A DNA stretch of 64,000 nt, taken from the NCBI GenBank assembly GCA_016508695.1, contig VNKQ01000013.1, positions 992,001-1,056,000 of the forward strand, read 5' to 3'. The notes under the pieces were generated by a model. It was not told the origin of the DNA, made no database searches, and was given only the letters and a program-made list of their open reading frames with translations. Below, piece after piece: positions 33,324 to 44,108 of the stretch (its first letter is position 1; each line of letters starts with the position of its first letter). This DNA comes from Hyphodiscus hymeniophilus (Eukaryota; Ascomycota; Leotiomycetes; Helotiales; Hyphodiscaceae). Made by a program: the position numbers and the translations under genes.

Positions 33324-35153
33324 ATGACACGAACACCACCTGCCGTTCTGCGGAAATACCTCTTTGGGGGCCAGATTTCGAGAACGGGATGTCTACATTC
33401 AAAGGTCAATCGGCACATATCCGTGGCATCATTGTATCCCCAGAGATGTCACGCAGCACGAACGCTGCACACGACTACAGATTCTGCAGACCCCGCGCCC
33501 ACGATCCCGTTTCGCAAGCAATTGAAGGATGCAGCCAAAAAACGGAAGTCGGAAGGTGCCGCAAAAACATCGAGAGAGGACAACCAGAAGCTCGAGGAAT
33601 GGGAATTGACTGTAGGAATTGAAATACATGCTCAACTCAACACGGCAAGGAAGCTCTTTTCGACTGCTGCCTCGTCCATCAACGATGTTCCAAATACTCA
33701 CGTGGCCCTGTTTGATCTCGCCATGCCCGGATCCCAACCGATCTTTCAAAAGGAGACTCTCATACCCGCGATTCGTGCAGCTTTGGCATTGAACTGCAAG
33801 GTTCAGAAGACCAGCAAATTCGATCGCAAACATTACTTTCACTGGGATCAGCCATCGGGGTATCAAATCACACAATACTACGAGCCGTTCGCGAAAGATG
33901 GATACATCACCTTGTACGCACATGACGGAATCGCGAAGGAAGACGGAGATGAGATACAAATCGGCATAAAGCAGGTACAAATGGAGCAAGATACGGCGAA
34001 GACCATCTCGCAACCCGGAGAGATACATCTGTTGGATTTCAATAGGGTAGGACTGCCGTTGATTGAAATTATCACGTTGCCTCAGATCCATTATCCGAGC
34101 ACGGCAGCTGCATTTGTCCGAAAAGTACAAATATTGTTAAATTCGGTGGATGCCTGCGTTCTTGGCATGCAATCTGGTGGACTACGTGCGGATGTCAACG
34201 TTTCTGTCAGGAGGAGGGCAGAGCAAGGGACTGGTGCTGAATATGCAGGAGTGAAGGGACTCGGGCAGCGGACAGAGATAAAGAATCTAAGCAGCTTCAA
34301 AGCGGTTGAGGACGCTATCATTGCAGAACGAGACCGACAGATTCAGATTCTGGAAGCTGGGGGAGCCATCGAGGGCGAAACCAGAGGTTGGACAATTGGG
34401 AGCACCGAGACTAGACGCTTGAGGGGGAAAGAAGGAGAAGTCGACTACAGGTACATGCCCGACGCGGATCTGGGTCCAGTCATCATCGGCGACGATCTTC
34501 TCACATATCTCGAAAAGACTCTAGGCGTGTTGCCCGATGAGGAAATCAAGCTTCTGGTTGAGGTATACGGTCTTACAACAAAGGATGCACTGTCCATGGT
34601 ATCTCTGAACGAAGGTGGTCGCGCCGAATATTTTCGAAATGTTGTTGATCATTTGCTGGAGCTCGACGACCGACGAGACTTGAAAACGGCTGGAAAATTG
34701 GCTGGAAATTGGGTCCTCCACGAGTTGGGGGGGCTGGCGTCTGACGCTGCTGAAGAAGAGAATGCCCTGCAAATGACGAGTGAGGGCGACTGCATCATCA
34801 ATCACAGACGACTGGGCGACCTGATCGATCGTCTCGACAACAATCAAATCACGGGGACTTCAGCAAAGAAAATCCTGACCATGCTCTTTGAGATGAGCAC
34901 AGATGAACAGAAGACTGTCAAGCAGTTGATCGATGAAGAAGGACTGTGGTTCAATCCATTGTCAGCTGCAGAGTATGATGAATTGGCGAAGAGTATCCTG
35001 GATATGAAGATCGTCGAAGAGATACTGGCAGGTAAAGAAGGCAAGATCAACTTTTTGCTTGGGAAGATGATGCGAGCAGATGGAGAGGGTCGTGTTGATG
35101 CGAAAGAAGCTACAGCGGTTTTGAGGCGGATCATCGAAGAGCATCGCCGTTAG
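33324..35153 (+). CDS. Mitochondrial glutamyl-tRNA(Gln) amidotransferase subunit B (GatB/Pet112)
   Basis: This is a single-exon gene of 609 residues. It supplies Gln-tRNA(Gln) in mitochondria by transamidation, with subunit A (and F or C in fungi). The N-terminus (VLRKYLFGGQISRTG, RHISVASLYPQRCHAARTLH) is a typical presequence. The catalytic core starts ELTVGIEIHAQLNTARKLFS and holds KFDRKHYFHWDQPSGYQITQ, the GatB signature region, then MEQDTAKT, DFNRVGLPLIEIIT and VDYRYMPDADLGPV. The C-terminal GatB/YqeY domain spans the last 150 residues (EILAGKEGKINFLLGKMMRA). ATG 33324 is preferred over 33111 because the downstream segment alone gives a good targeting peptide. The frame is intact. Confidence 0.96.
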   Translation: MTRTPPAVLRKYLFGGQISRTGCLHSKVNRHISVASLYPQRCHAARTLHTTTDSADPAPTIPFRKQLKDAAKKRKSEGAAKTSREDNQKLEEWELTVGIEIHAQLNTARKLFSTAASSINDVPNTHVALFDLAMPGSQPIFQKETLIPAIRAALALNCKVQKTSKFDRKHYFHWDQPSGYQITQYYEPFAKDGYITLYAHDGIAKEDGDEIQIGIKQVQMEQDTAKTISQPGEIHLLDFNRVGLPLIEIITLPQIHYPSTAAAFVRKVQILLNSVDACVLGMQSGGLRADVNVSVRRRAEQGTGAEYAGVKGLGQRTEIKNLSSFKAVEDAIIAERDRQIQILEAGGAIEGETRGWTIGSTETRRLRGKEGEVDYRYMPDADLGPVIIGDDLLTYLEKTLGVLPDEEIKLLVEVYGLTTKDALSMVSLNEGGRAEYFRNVVDHLLELDDRRDLKTAGKLAGNWVLHELGGLASDAAEEENALQMTSEGDCIINHRRLGDLIDRLDNNQITGTSAKKILTMLFEMSTDEQKTVKQLIDEEGLWFNPLSAAEYDELAKSILDMKIVEEILAGKEGKINFLLGKMMRADGEGRVDAKEATAVLRRIIEEHRR

Positions 35154-35725
35154 ATACCTAATAATTCCCCCGCGTTATCAAGATGGCCGAGCCAAAAGCC
35201 TCAGCCTTGTCTCCGCGGAACGGACAAATAGGCGACGGCACATCTTTTCCCTAACGGTTTTCCACTTTTATTCGTACGATTTATTTCGGACTCGGACCTC
35301 CGTAACTTATTTAAGATATCATAGGTATCATAGCTTCCTCATTGGGCCAAAACGTGGATGGGATGATCCTTTCTGCATCCGTCAAATTGATGTCAAGAGT
35401 TGCATTGGCCTTATCTCTATCGTCCTCTACGAAACCTCGTCACGCTGATCTCTCTGTCCACCAAACAATTTCCAACGTCAGGAGTGCCGCGGCCAAGCTC
35501 TGATAAGTATCTGCCGGTGGCCCTGGTACATTTGTGATATGACATACTACAGTTGATGACCACAACATATTGTTATCTCAGAAAATGCCTATCTTCATAT
35601 GTTCAACAAAAGCTTATTGAAAGGTGGGATGGAGATATTATATTGTCGCATAGCTTTCTTTCACTCGTCATTATCGTCTCAGTTTTTCTTTGCATCTAAT
35701 TAATCTCTCGATACAATTGCCCATC
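35154..35725. other. Intergenic, upstream of the urea transporter
   Basis: No coding evidence is present. A leader-like CT-rich stretch precedes the ATG at 35726. A GATA-rich area could matter for nitrogen control of the transporter, but single GATA sites are too common to call. Confidence 0.45.
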
Positions 35726-37962
35726 ATGGCAACATCAGATGGAATCGAAGTCCTCTCCAAAGGAGTCGGCTATGGCATCGTCGTTGGAATAGGCGCTTTT
35801 TTTGCTCTTCTTATGTATTACTGCCCCTTACTCTGCTATCTAGCTGCTCTCCTCGTCATAATACTGCGACTAACATCCTAGGCTCGCAATAACCTACCTC
35901 CAAAACCGTTACACATCCTATTCTACACACCAAGCTGAAGAATTCAACACCGCCTCACGCTCAGTCAAGCCGGGCCTGATTGCTGCAGGTATTGTCAGTT
36001 CCTGGACCTGGTCTGCTACGCTTCTCACCTCTTCAACATTTGCGTACAGCTATGGCATTAGCGGTCCAATGTGGTACGGTGCCATGGGCACTTGGCAGAT
36101 CCTCCTCTTCGCACTCATCGCTATCAAAATCAAGGCCAACGCTCCAGGTGCACACACCTTCCCCGAAATCGTGTTTTCGCGGCACGGGAAGATTGCTCAC
36201 ATCATTTATCTGTTCTATGGATGGGCTACTAATATGCTTGTCGGTGCTTGCCTTGTGCTTGGAGGCTCACAGGTTGTGGCAGCGCTCAGTGGAGTCAACG
36301 TCTATGCGGCATGCTTCCTGATCCCTCTCGTCGTTGCAGCATATGTGATTGCAGGCGGGCTGAGAAGCACCTTCATTGCGGACTACACACACACCGTTAT
36401 TCTGTTTGTCGCCATATTCGTCTTCGGCTTCAGCATCTACAGTACGAATCCTGCCGTCGGCTCGCCGAGCAAGTTTTATGATCTGTTAGTCGAGGCATCC
36501 AAGACTATGCCTATATCTGGAAATCACGAGGGCAGCTACCTCACATTCAAAAGCAACGACGGCCTCGTCTTTGCGATCGATCTCTTCGTTGCCGGCTTCA
36601 GCACCGTGTGGCTCGATCAGGCGTATTGGCAGCGGGCCATTGCGTCCCGTCCCGAGACGAGCGTGAAAGCATATATTTTTGGCGGAATGGCGTGGTATGG
36701 TATTCCATTCGGTTTCGCGACGGCTATGGGACTGGGCTGTGCCGCGCTTACATCTGCGAGCTCCTTCCCTACGTTCCCAAACCCTCTCTCTGCTGCGCAA
36801 AACGGGGCTGGCCTAAGCTCGCCTGCCACGGCTATTGCACTGCTGGGGAAAGGTGGAGCAGGACTCATGTTACTTCTGCTTTTCATGGCTGTCACAAGTT
36901 CCACCAGTGCGGAGTTGATTGCGGTCTCTAGTTTGTTGACCTTTGACGTCTACAAGACGTACATCAAACCAACAGCTACGTCGTCGGAGTTGGTGAAGAT
37001 CTCACATTATGGAATTGTATTGTATGCTGTGGTTTTGGCTGGGTAATTATCCTCCTCCTGGTCCACTTCTCTAAACTCTCTAATCTTGCTCAACAATCAG
37101 GTTCTGCTGCATCCTGAACGCAGCCTCCATCAACCTCACCTGGCTCCTCACCGTCCTCGGCATAATTGTCGGTGGGGCATCTATTCCTGTAGGCTTGATC
37201 CTCCTCTGGTCTCGAATGTCCACACTTGCCGTTGTTCTCTCGCCCTGGATTGGATTTTTCTCCGGTCTCGTCGCGTGGTTCGTAGTAACCCATCTACGCT
37301 CCGGATCCATCAGCGTTGCAACAACAGGAGACGCCACCAATGCCGTAGCAGGAAACATAACATCATGGGGTGCAGGCTTCCTGTCATCCATCGTTCTCTC
37401 CTTCATGTTCCCCAAGAAATTCACTAGCACAGACCAAGGCCACATCGCTCGCGCAAACAAAATCAACGGTATTTCTCCTCAGGCTCAATCACCCGAAACT
37501 CACACGCCAGCCGAACCTGTCTTCGCTGACGACAAAGTCGGTCTCGACACCGAGAATGAGAAAGAGCCGCCCTCAAACCCGGCGCCCGACACACTCGTCC
37601 GCACAGGGAACGAGATCGTCGATTTCCTGGAAGCACAGCATATCGAGCCCATGGATCCTGCCGAAGTCAAAAGAGCCACACGATTAGCCGTAGGGTTCAA
37701 CGTGTTGTTTCTCGTCGTGGCGATTCTCTTCGTGCCGTTTCTGCTGTTTGGAGGGGAGTGGATCTTTCCCAGACGGATGTTCATTGGGTGGTGTGTGGTC
37801 AGCTTCATCTGGGTCTGGTGCAGCATGATTATCTGTGTCGTTTGGCCGGTTGTTGAGAGTCGGGTTACTATCTGGAGGATCATGAAGGGCGTTGTGAGGG
37901 ATGCTGGGACGGGCGGAAAAGGGAAGGCGAAGATGGTTGATCAGGCTGAAGTCTCTGCTTAG
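35726..37962 (+). CDS. Urea/proton (or sodium) symporter, Dur3-like SSS family
   Basis: Exons 35726-35814, 35882-37042 and 37101-37962 encode 703 residues, the usual length of fungal Dur3/UreA. The first splice restores M (AT|G) and the last restores G (GG|G). About 14-15 hydrophobic spans are visible. SSS landmarks include the first helix GVGYGIVVGIGAFFALLM, QNRYTSYSTHQAEEFNTASR, then SWTWSATLLTSSTFAYSYG, FYGWATNMLVGACLVLGGSQ, GGLRSTFIADYTHTVILF, and VTSSTSAELIAVSSLLTFDV. A cytosolic loop near residues 540-590 is acidic and Pro-rich. It imports urea at the plasma membrane. Fungal orthologues are repressed by ammonium through GATA factors, which is known for the family and not shown here. It complements arginase in urea metabolism. 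Confidence 0.93.
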
Positions 37963-38412
37963 GTCTAGATAGGTCTAGATATGTACGAGCTTTTACTTTT
38001 CACAACCAGGTAGAGCACAGATACGAGTCGTCACGCTAACAATGAAATTCAGATAACGTCCACCCTTCATTAATGGTCCTCTCATATTCGCTCAGACTGA
38101 CTTTGAGCCGACAATTCCTTGGGAAGCACTTGGTTGAGGACAATGTGACTACACGGTTACCTCAAACTCAAAGATGGCATTTTCCTTTTCATCTGTTCAA
38201 ACGTCCTACGAGGTGGGGCCATTCCATTTGCTGCGAATTCGTTGCAAATGGCGAAGGGTTGCAAAGGCATTCAAAAGGAGATCGGGGTGGGCCGGCGATG
38301 GGGACGGCTCATTCTTTGTCGTGAGTACAAGTTGGTCACAAAATAGAAGATCATCCGCTGGGCCACATACGGGGTGATATAGCGAGAATTTCTCTTTGGA
38401 AGTCTCGAAATG
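37963..38412. other. Convergent 3' flanks
   Basis: The urea transporter and VPS41 genes converge here. No gene is seen. Confidence 0.5.
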
Positions 38413-41400
38413 CTATGTAGATGCACTTGTGCAAACTGGACAGCCATCCCTGATCTTGTCTCTCAGCAACCTGGCATGGGTGACTTTCGCCCCAATGCTA
38501 TGCGTTGCTGAAAACTCCCCATTCTCATCCAACTCCACGTCCGGCGGTGTAGCCGGCCTTTCATTGCTCTTGTAGCTCAGCAAGTGGCTCAGGTGGAATA
38601 CGTGGCCACACGCAAATCCAACCAAAGTCTCCGTTTCGTGATCAGAGAACGGCTCGTGACATCCAACACAGTGTCCAGCTTCAGGAAGCTTATGTGTGTG
38701 TTCGGAAAACTTCTTTGCGGTTTCAGAAGCGGGAACAGACTCGATGTTTGTAGGAACGTCGGATACAGCAACATCGATATGATCCTTTGGTTTATTGATA
38801 ACATCAAACTTTACGCCCTTGCGTTGTCCAGAGCGGAGAGTATTCTGAGCAAGGGCCACTTCGCCACGGAGAACTTTCGCGACGCCGTAGCTGATGCTGT
38901 GCTGGATTTCGTATTCCTTGATCATGCGGCTTAGACCATCTCTCAAGCCTTCGATTTCGAGGCCTTCTGGGATTCGTCGCACGAGGGTAATGGGATTGAT
39001 TGCTGTCCCGACTTCTTCGAGCAGGCCACGAATAAATCTTGGCTTGTCCATCGAGTAGTTGAGGAGATCTTCCCACAGATCAGTATCGTTCTGCTCTTTT
39101 GCAAAAGAGATGGCCTGGGAGACATCTGCGAGGCGGTCGATGATGAGATACAACGCCCTTTTTGTTTGCCCAGTCTTTGAATAAAGATAAACAAGCTCGG
39201 GGATGTAGTCTCGTTCTTCACATTCAACAGTTGCCTATATTACTGTGAGCAGAGCACTGTACAAAGACTGAAGAGCTTACCTTCTCGAAAGTATAAAAAG
39301 TTGAGGTTTTCAAGAAGTTCATTAGCAGACCTCGATCATATGTCGCAAACAGATGAACTGCACGATCCGCAAGCTCATCAACGAGGGATTTGCTCTCGGC
39401 AAGTAGCTTTCCACGACTCTCAATATTCTGATCCGCAATCCCGTCGCCTCGCCACAGTGCACTAAGGTAGAAGAAGAGGTACAGGGCCATATCCTTTGCT
39501 TCAAGTTGCTCCACAACAGACTCTGGTCGAACGAGGCCATGATGAGCTTCAGATACGAGAAGAGTGATCGCCTCAGATGTAGCCTCACGCAATTCCTCAA
39601 TGGGGGCTGATCTCTTCTGCTCTTTGGTAACACGTAGTAAGATAAGACCAGGGATATCATCAGCGACGGCGCCAACTAAGTGATACTCTTTGATGAGGCT
39701 CATGGCGGTATCACCATCTTGGAGTTGGATGTGGCATTTCAGCGCTTGTATTGGCTTGCCATCTGCTAAGTAGAGCTTTGCCATGCCTTCGACAATGATT
39801 CGCCAGTCCCGACCTGGTTCTCCATCTTCAACGCTATCTTGTCGAACATTGCGATAGTTGAGTTGGTTCTCAAGTGCAGTTGTAACGCTTCTGATGTCGA
39901 ATAAATCGGGTGCCCACTGATCGAGGAGTTCTCTGACCCGCGGCCGATCATACGCAATATAATGGCCAAGGACGACCTCATAGATCGTCGATTCCAGTGG
40001 TGGCTTTAACTGAGTGGTAGGTATGAATGGCGTAATTTCATCGAACTTATCGGCGGCAACAAAGGTATAAACCCACTGCTTCCATTGCTGCGAGGTGCCG
40101 AGGACCCTCCCACATACCTTACCAGCAGTAGTCCAGTCACCTTCTGCAACTAATTGCTGTATCCAAAGCTCACCAACGCGCCGCTTCTCTTTCTCAACAG
40201 ATGAGTTGATCAGCCGACTGGCGGTATCTCCGTTTGAAGAAGCATCATCGAAAAAATCGTCGCTACTTCGGTCAGAAGTTCCTGGACCGATCTCTGCGAG
40301 TTTCTCCGGTGACAACGATATGACTTCTGGGTGCTCATCAATCAATTCCCATGCTTCTTGGTTACGCTTGTGTTCCAGTAACCACCCTAGGTGGTCAGAT
40401 AGATCTCTTTTCCTGGCTAAAACGCAGTCGTAAGGGCTGTGGATGAAAATCTTCATCCCGGGGGTGGCAAGGTCGGGATAGGCCGCCGACTTGCGATCTC
40501 CAGCTGTGGCCTGAGGGCTGCTTGCGACGCTCTGCACTTTAGTGCCCGAGCTTTTACTGCCATTACTACGAACACTTGCGCCAGAGCTGAGCAGAGAAGT
40601 AGCATTGATGGTTGCATTCCACATCCCGCTGCCCATGCCCGTCAAGGTATCCAATGTTCCGCGAGATGTTTGAACCATTGGCCCAGTACGGATTGCCGGT
40701 AAGATCCCCAAATGATAATCAGTAGCTGTAAGTCGTTCAAATCGGCTTACCTCCAAGGTATCGGTATCCACTTCTTGGGAGGAGTTTAGGTCGATCAGTC
40801 GAAGCTCAGGCGAAAGAGCATTCTGTCGTTTCCGTATGCCACCTCGTGGTTCACTACTCGTAGATGCCACCGATGCTTTCGACTTGTGTCCTTTGGGTGT
40901 CAAAGGCACCTCCTCTTCCTCTTCTTCATTTTCAGGCGTAACATAAGCAAGTACAAGAAGCAAAGTTGGGGTATATAACGACAATCCAGAAACTATGCAA
41001 TCCATCCGTAAACTGAGTGTGTTAGCAATGGTCCTAAGATGAGGCGGAATTGCATACATTTTAATGATCTCGGGTTTTCCCACGCTCCGTTCGCCCACAT
41101 GTTTGCCTACACCAGTACCTCCTGGGTGAACGTTCACGATCCAAATCGTTCCGCCCCAACCGATGAGAAGCTTCTCTATTCTCTTACTACTTTTGGTTGC
41201 CTGCTGTCTTAACTTTGCCGTTGCTGGTGACGAAGAAGAAGCCTCTCGAACTTTGTCATCCTCGTCCGTCTCGAGTGTTTTCTCATCTATCCATTCTACT
41301 CTTGCTTTCCAGACGCTTGCCATTTCTTCCCATCCGTCATCGTCTGGCCTGTCAATATGGCCTATTCTTTTCCAGGCAGCTTCGGCATCTATGCTTTCCA

Positions 41401-42416
41401 GATGCAAATGTGACCTCATGATCTTAACTCCATGTTCGGTAACCCATGCGACATATTTTCCTGATAGTGACCATTTGATAGTGCTGATAGTTCCTTCTCC
41501 CGAGTGCAAAACGGTGTCTTTTCCAGCATTGCTGCCAAGTCCAATTGTCCCAAGCCACCCGGATGCTGTAGCAGCTGCAGTACCAGTTGTAGTCGATGTT
41601 GAACTTGTCCCCGCTTTACCACCGACAGTGACAACAAGATTTCCAGCCAGTCCTCCTGAGACGTATGTCCGATCATTCCTATAGTCTGGAGACAAAGCTA
41701 CAGCCTGAACCGGTCGAGCAAAATTCCTCAATTGGACGTCCTTGACATCCACCAATGATTGAACACAGACATTTCCATCAATCGAAGCCGTAGCTATGTA
41801 TATCGCATTCGAAGGTATATTCGGGACGACCTGGGCTGTGCGTGGAGTCCGAGGAGAATTCGTTGAGGCTTCAGATGCAGTGGAAGACGGCTTTCTGGGC
41901 GTTGCTGCTTGGGACACGACTCTATGGACAGCATCGGGTACCGCACTTAGAAGTGGAGGGGGAAAGGGGGAGATGGAGATACTGCTGATCGAGGCCGAAT
42001 GCGCGTGGTAAAATCGAATAGACTGGAAGGATGGCAGCGACACAACATGCTGGAGTCATCAGCGACTGCTCAGAGTTGTATTCGGGGTGCGCGACTTACA
42101 ATATTACCATTATGTGTTCCTATGAACTAGATTAAGTTCAGCAAGCGTACACAAATAGCACTTCCCAGCTCACCATTTTGTCGCCAGCGACCATAAAAGC
42201 ACTGGTAGCATCTCCATTTCTATACACAGGTCCCAGGCTACTTGTCAACCGCGCGTATTTGAGTTTTGGCTCATCGTCTTCGTCTTCTTCCTCATCCTCC
42301 TCTGCTTCGCTGTCCGTTGCTTCCATCTCGTCGTCCCCGCTGTCATCTTCACCTTGACTTGAGGCTACCTCTTTGCCTTTTTTGGTATCGTCATGTTCCT
42401 CAGACTCCTCAGCCAT
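38413..42416 (-). CDS. vps41: Vps41, HOPS complex subunit
   Basis: Five exons (42416-42174, 42126-42100, 42049-41058, 41012-39281, 39234-38413) give 1,271 residues. Exon 2 is only 27 bases (FIGTHNGNI), and the intron at 41057-41013 is 45 bases and in frame, so it is easily overlooked. Removing it turns an awkward insertion into IIK-ILRMDCIVSGLSLYTP. The N-terminus is very acidic. A WD40 beta-propeller follows (HSASISSISISP, YIATASIDGNVCVQSLVD, LSGKYVAWVTEHGVKIM). The middle is an alpha-solenoid with a clathrin-repeat region (YDCVLARKRDLSDHLGWLLE). The C-terminus has a RING-H2 (CVGCHEP ... FACGHVFH ... CPVC). Vps41 tethers vacuoles and late endosomes with Vps39/11/16/18/33. Confidence 0.95.
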
Positions 42417-42632
42417 GGTGGCGCACTCTCGCGATCACATTTGCTGTTGTTAGCAAGGTTGATGTAAATCGAGAATCAACGACGTCAACCAGCACCTTGG
42501 AGCTTGGTGCCTGTCTGTGGCTGCATCTGTGGCTGGTGAGAAAAGTCTCAGACTGAATGTAAACAATGAAAAGAACTATATGCAGCAAACGACCAATGAT
42601 CTCTACATTGTTTTGAAATCCTTCCCAAAACT
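42417..42632. promoter_or_regulatory. Short bidirectional promoter (VPS41 / DUF155 gene)
   Basis: Only 216 bases separate the two divergent ATGs. This compact arrangement suggests a shared housekeeping promoter. Confidence 0.55.
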
Positions 42633-44108
42633 ATGAAGGTTTTTAGTCAACAGTATTCAATACCTACAGTCAGGCGAGTCCTCATCGAGAGGCCTCAGCG
42701 GCCTCTTCGGCAGCTTCATGCTTCAGCACTAGCTCAAGCTCCTCGAAAACGAAATTTCTTCTCCTCCAATGCTGCCCTGCAGCAAGATGTCAATGTTGAG
42801 AAGTATGGGTCAATAGATACTCTGCCGGCAGCACAAAAAAGAAAACCAATACGATCTCCAGCAGGAAAGACTTCCCTGAGGAGGGTGGCAGTTGAAGCGC
42901 AGAGGTCGAGATCCAGTACGATTCGCCCCCGGGATGTTGGTAGCAGTAGAGAAGGACTCAGCAGGGTGGTGGCAATATCTGTGGCCGATCAATTCGATAT
43001 GGATGCTGTTGTTCGAATCTTAAGGTCTCATGGCTTCTCAATCGATCCAGATGGTACGGGATTTGAATCGGACCAAGTCATACACACGAGAGGGGTCAAT
43101 AATGGAGATATCTTTGTCTTCCCATCTGGATCACTTGTTGCATGGTCATTACCAGAGGATGTTGCAACTGATCTGGCTACAAAAACGCTGCTCCCAGCCG
43201 CTCTCAACCCTCACATAGATCAACTTGAAGTCGAGGATCTTGAATATGAAGAAGACCCAACCAAAGACCACAGTAGTGTGAAAGGAGATATCATTTTGCT
43301 AGGGACCAAGACGGAATCATTAAGAGCAGATGAGAAATTGAGGTAAGCAATTCCTTGATTCTCGCAGGTGTAGGTCTCAAAGATTACAAGGCTGGAACGG
43401 AAATGTTATCTCACATAGATTGAGTACTTGTAATATTCGATCGCTAACACACCTAAGTGGCCGGGTTGATACGACTTTAGCTAAGATTGCCTTTTCGTCT
43501 GGTCTTGCTCGATCCACGAAACTTGCAGTCCTAGAGACTTTGTTGGGCGAATACTTCGAGTCTACGAGGACTATCCCGACCCTCCTTTCAAAGGCATCAA
43601 AACTACCATTTGACCGACGATTCATGCTACAGAAAACGGGAGAATTACTGGCTTTGCGAGCGCAGCTGAACCATTATTCCGAGTTGACAGATTCCCTTCC
43701 AGATCTGTTCTGGGACAGCAGGCATGATTTAGGATTGGAAGGATACTATGATCAGGTGGGGAAAACTTTGGACGTTGGAGTGAGGTGAGAAACCATTTTA
43801 TCCAGAGTTGCCGGGACGTTCTTCCTAGGTTGAGCCACGGGTCGCCACGTTCATTGAGAACATGAGACCATCAAAACTAGTGGAACGTTACTGATTTCAC
43901 AACTTCCCACAGAATCCGAACGTTGAACCAGAAGATGGATTATGCGCAGGAAATAGCCAGTATACTCCGACAGACTCTGAGCGAGAAGCACAGTATCCAT
44001 CTTGAATGGATCATCATAATCCTCATTGCAGTTGAGGTTGCATTTGGAGTACGGCATATCTGGAATGAAAAGAAGAAAGAGGAGCAGACGAAAGCAATCG
44101 ATGAATAG
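42633..44108 (+). CDS. DUF155 / Rmd1-family mitochondrial inner-membrane protein (RMND1, Mrx10 relatives)
   Basis: Exons 42633-43342, 43419-43784 and 43913-44108 encode 423 residues. The N-terminus (VRRVLIERPQRPLRQLHAS) looks like a mitochondrial presequence. The DUF155 core spans about residues 110-380: VVAISVADQFDMDAVVRILR, GDIFVFPSGSLVAWSLPED, KIAFSSGLARSTKLAVLETL, LPDLFWDSRHDLGLEGYYDQ. It then has RIRTLNQKMDYAQEIASILR and a single C-terminal transmembrane helix (EWIIIILIAVEVAFGVRHIW). Family members human RMND1 and yeast Mrx10 sit in the inner membrane and support mitochondrial translation; Rmd1/Rmd8 are cytosolic cousins. The presequence favours the mitochondrial branch. Introns of 76 and 128 bases are longer than the local norm. 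Confidence 0.92.

Noticed and set aside
41013..41057. In-frame insertion in Vps41
   Set aside because: It is a 45-base intron divisible by three, not extra protein.
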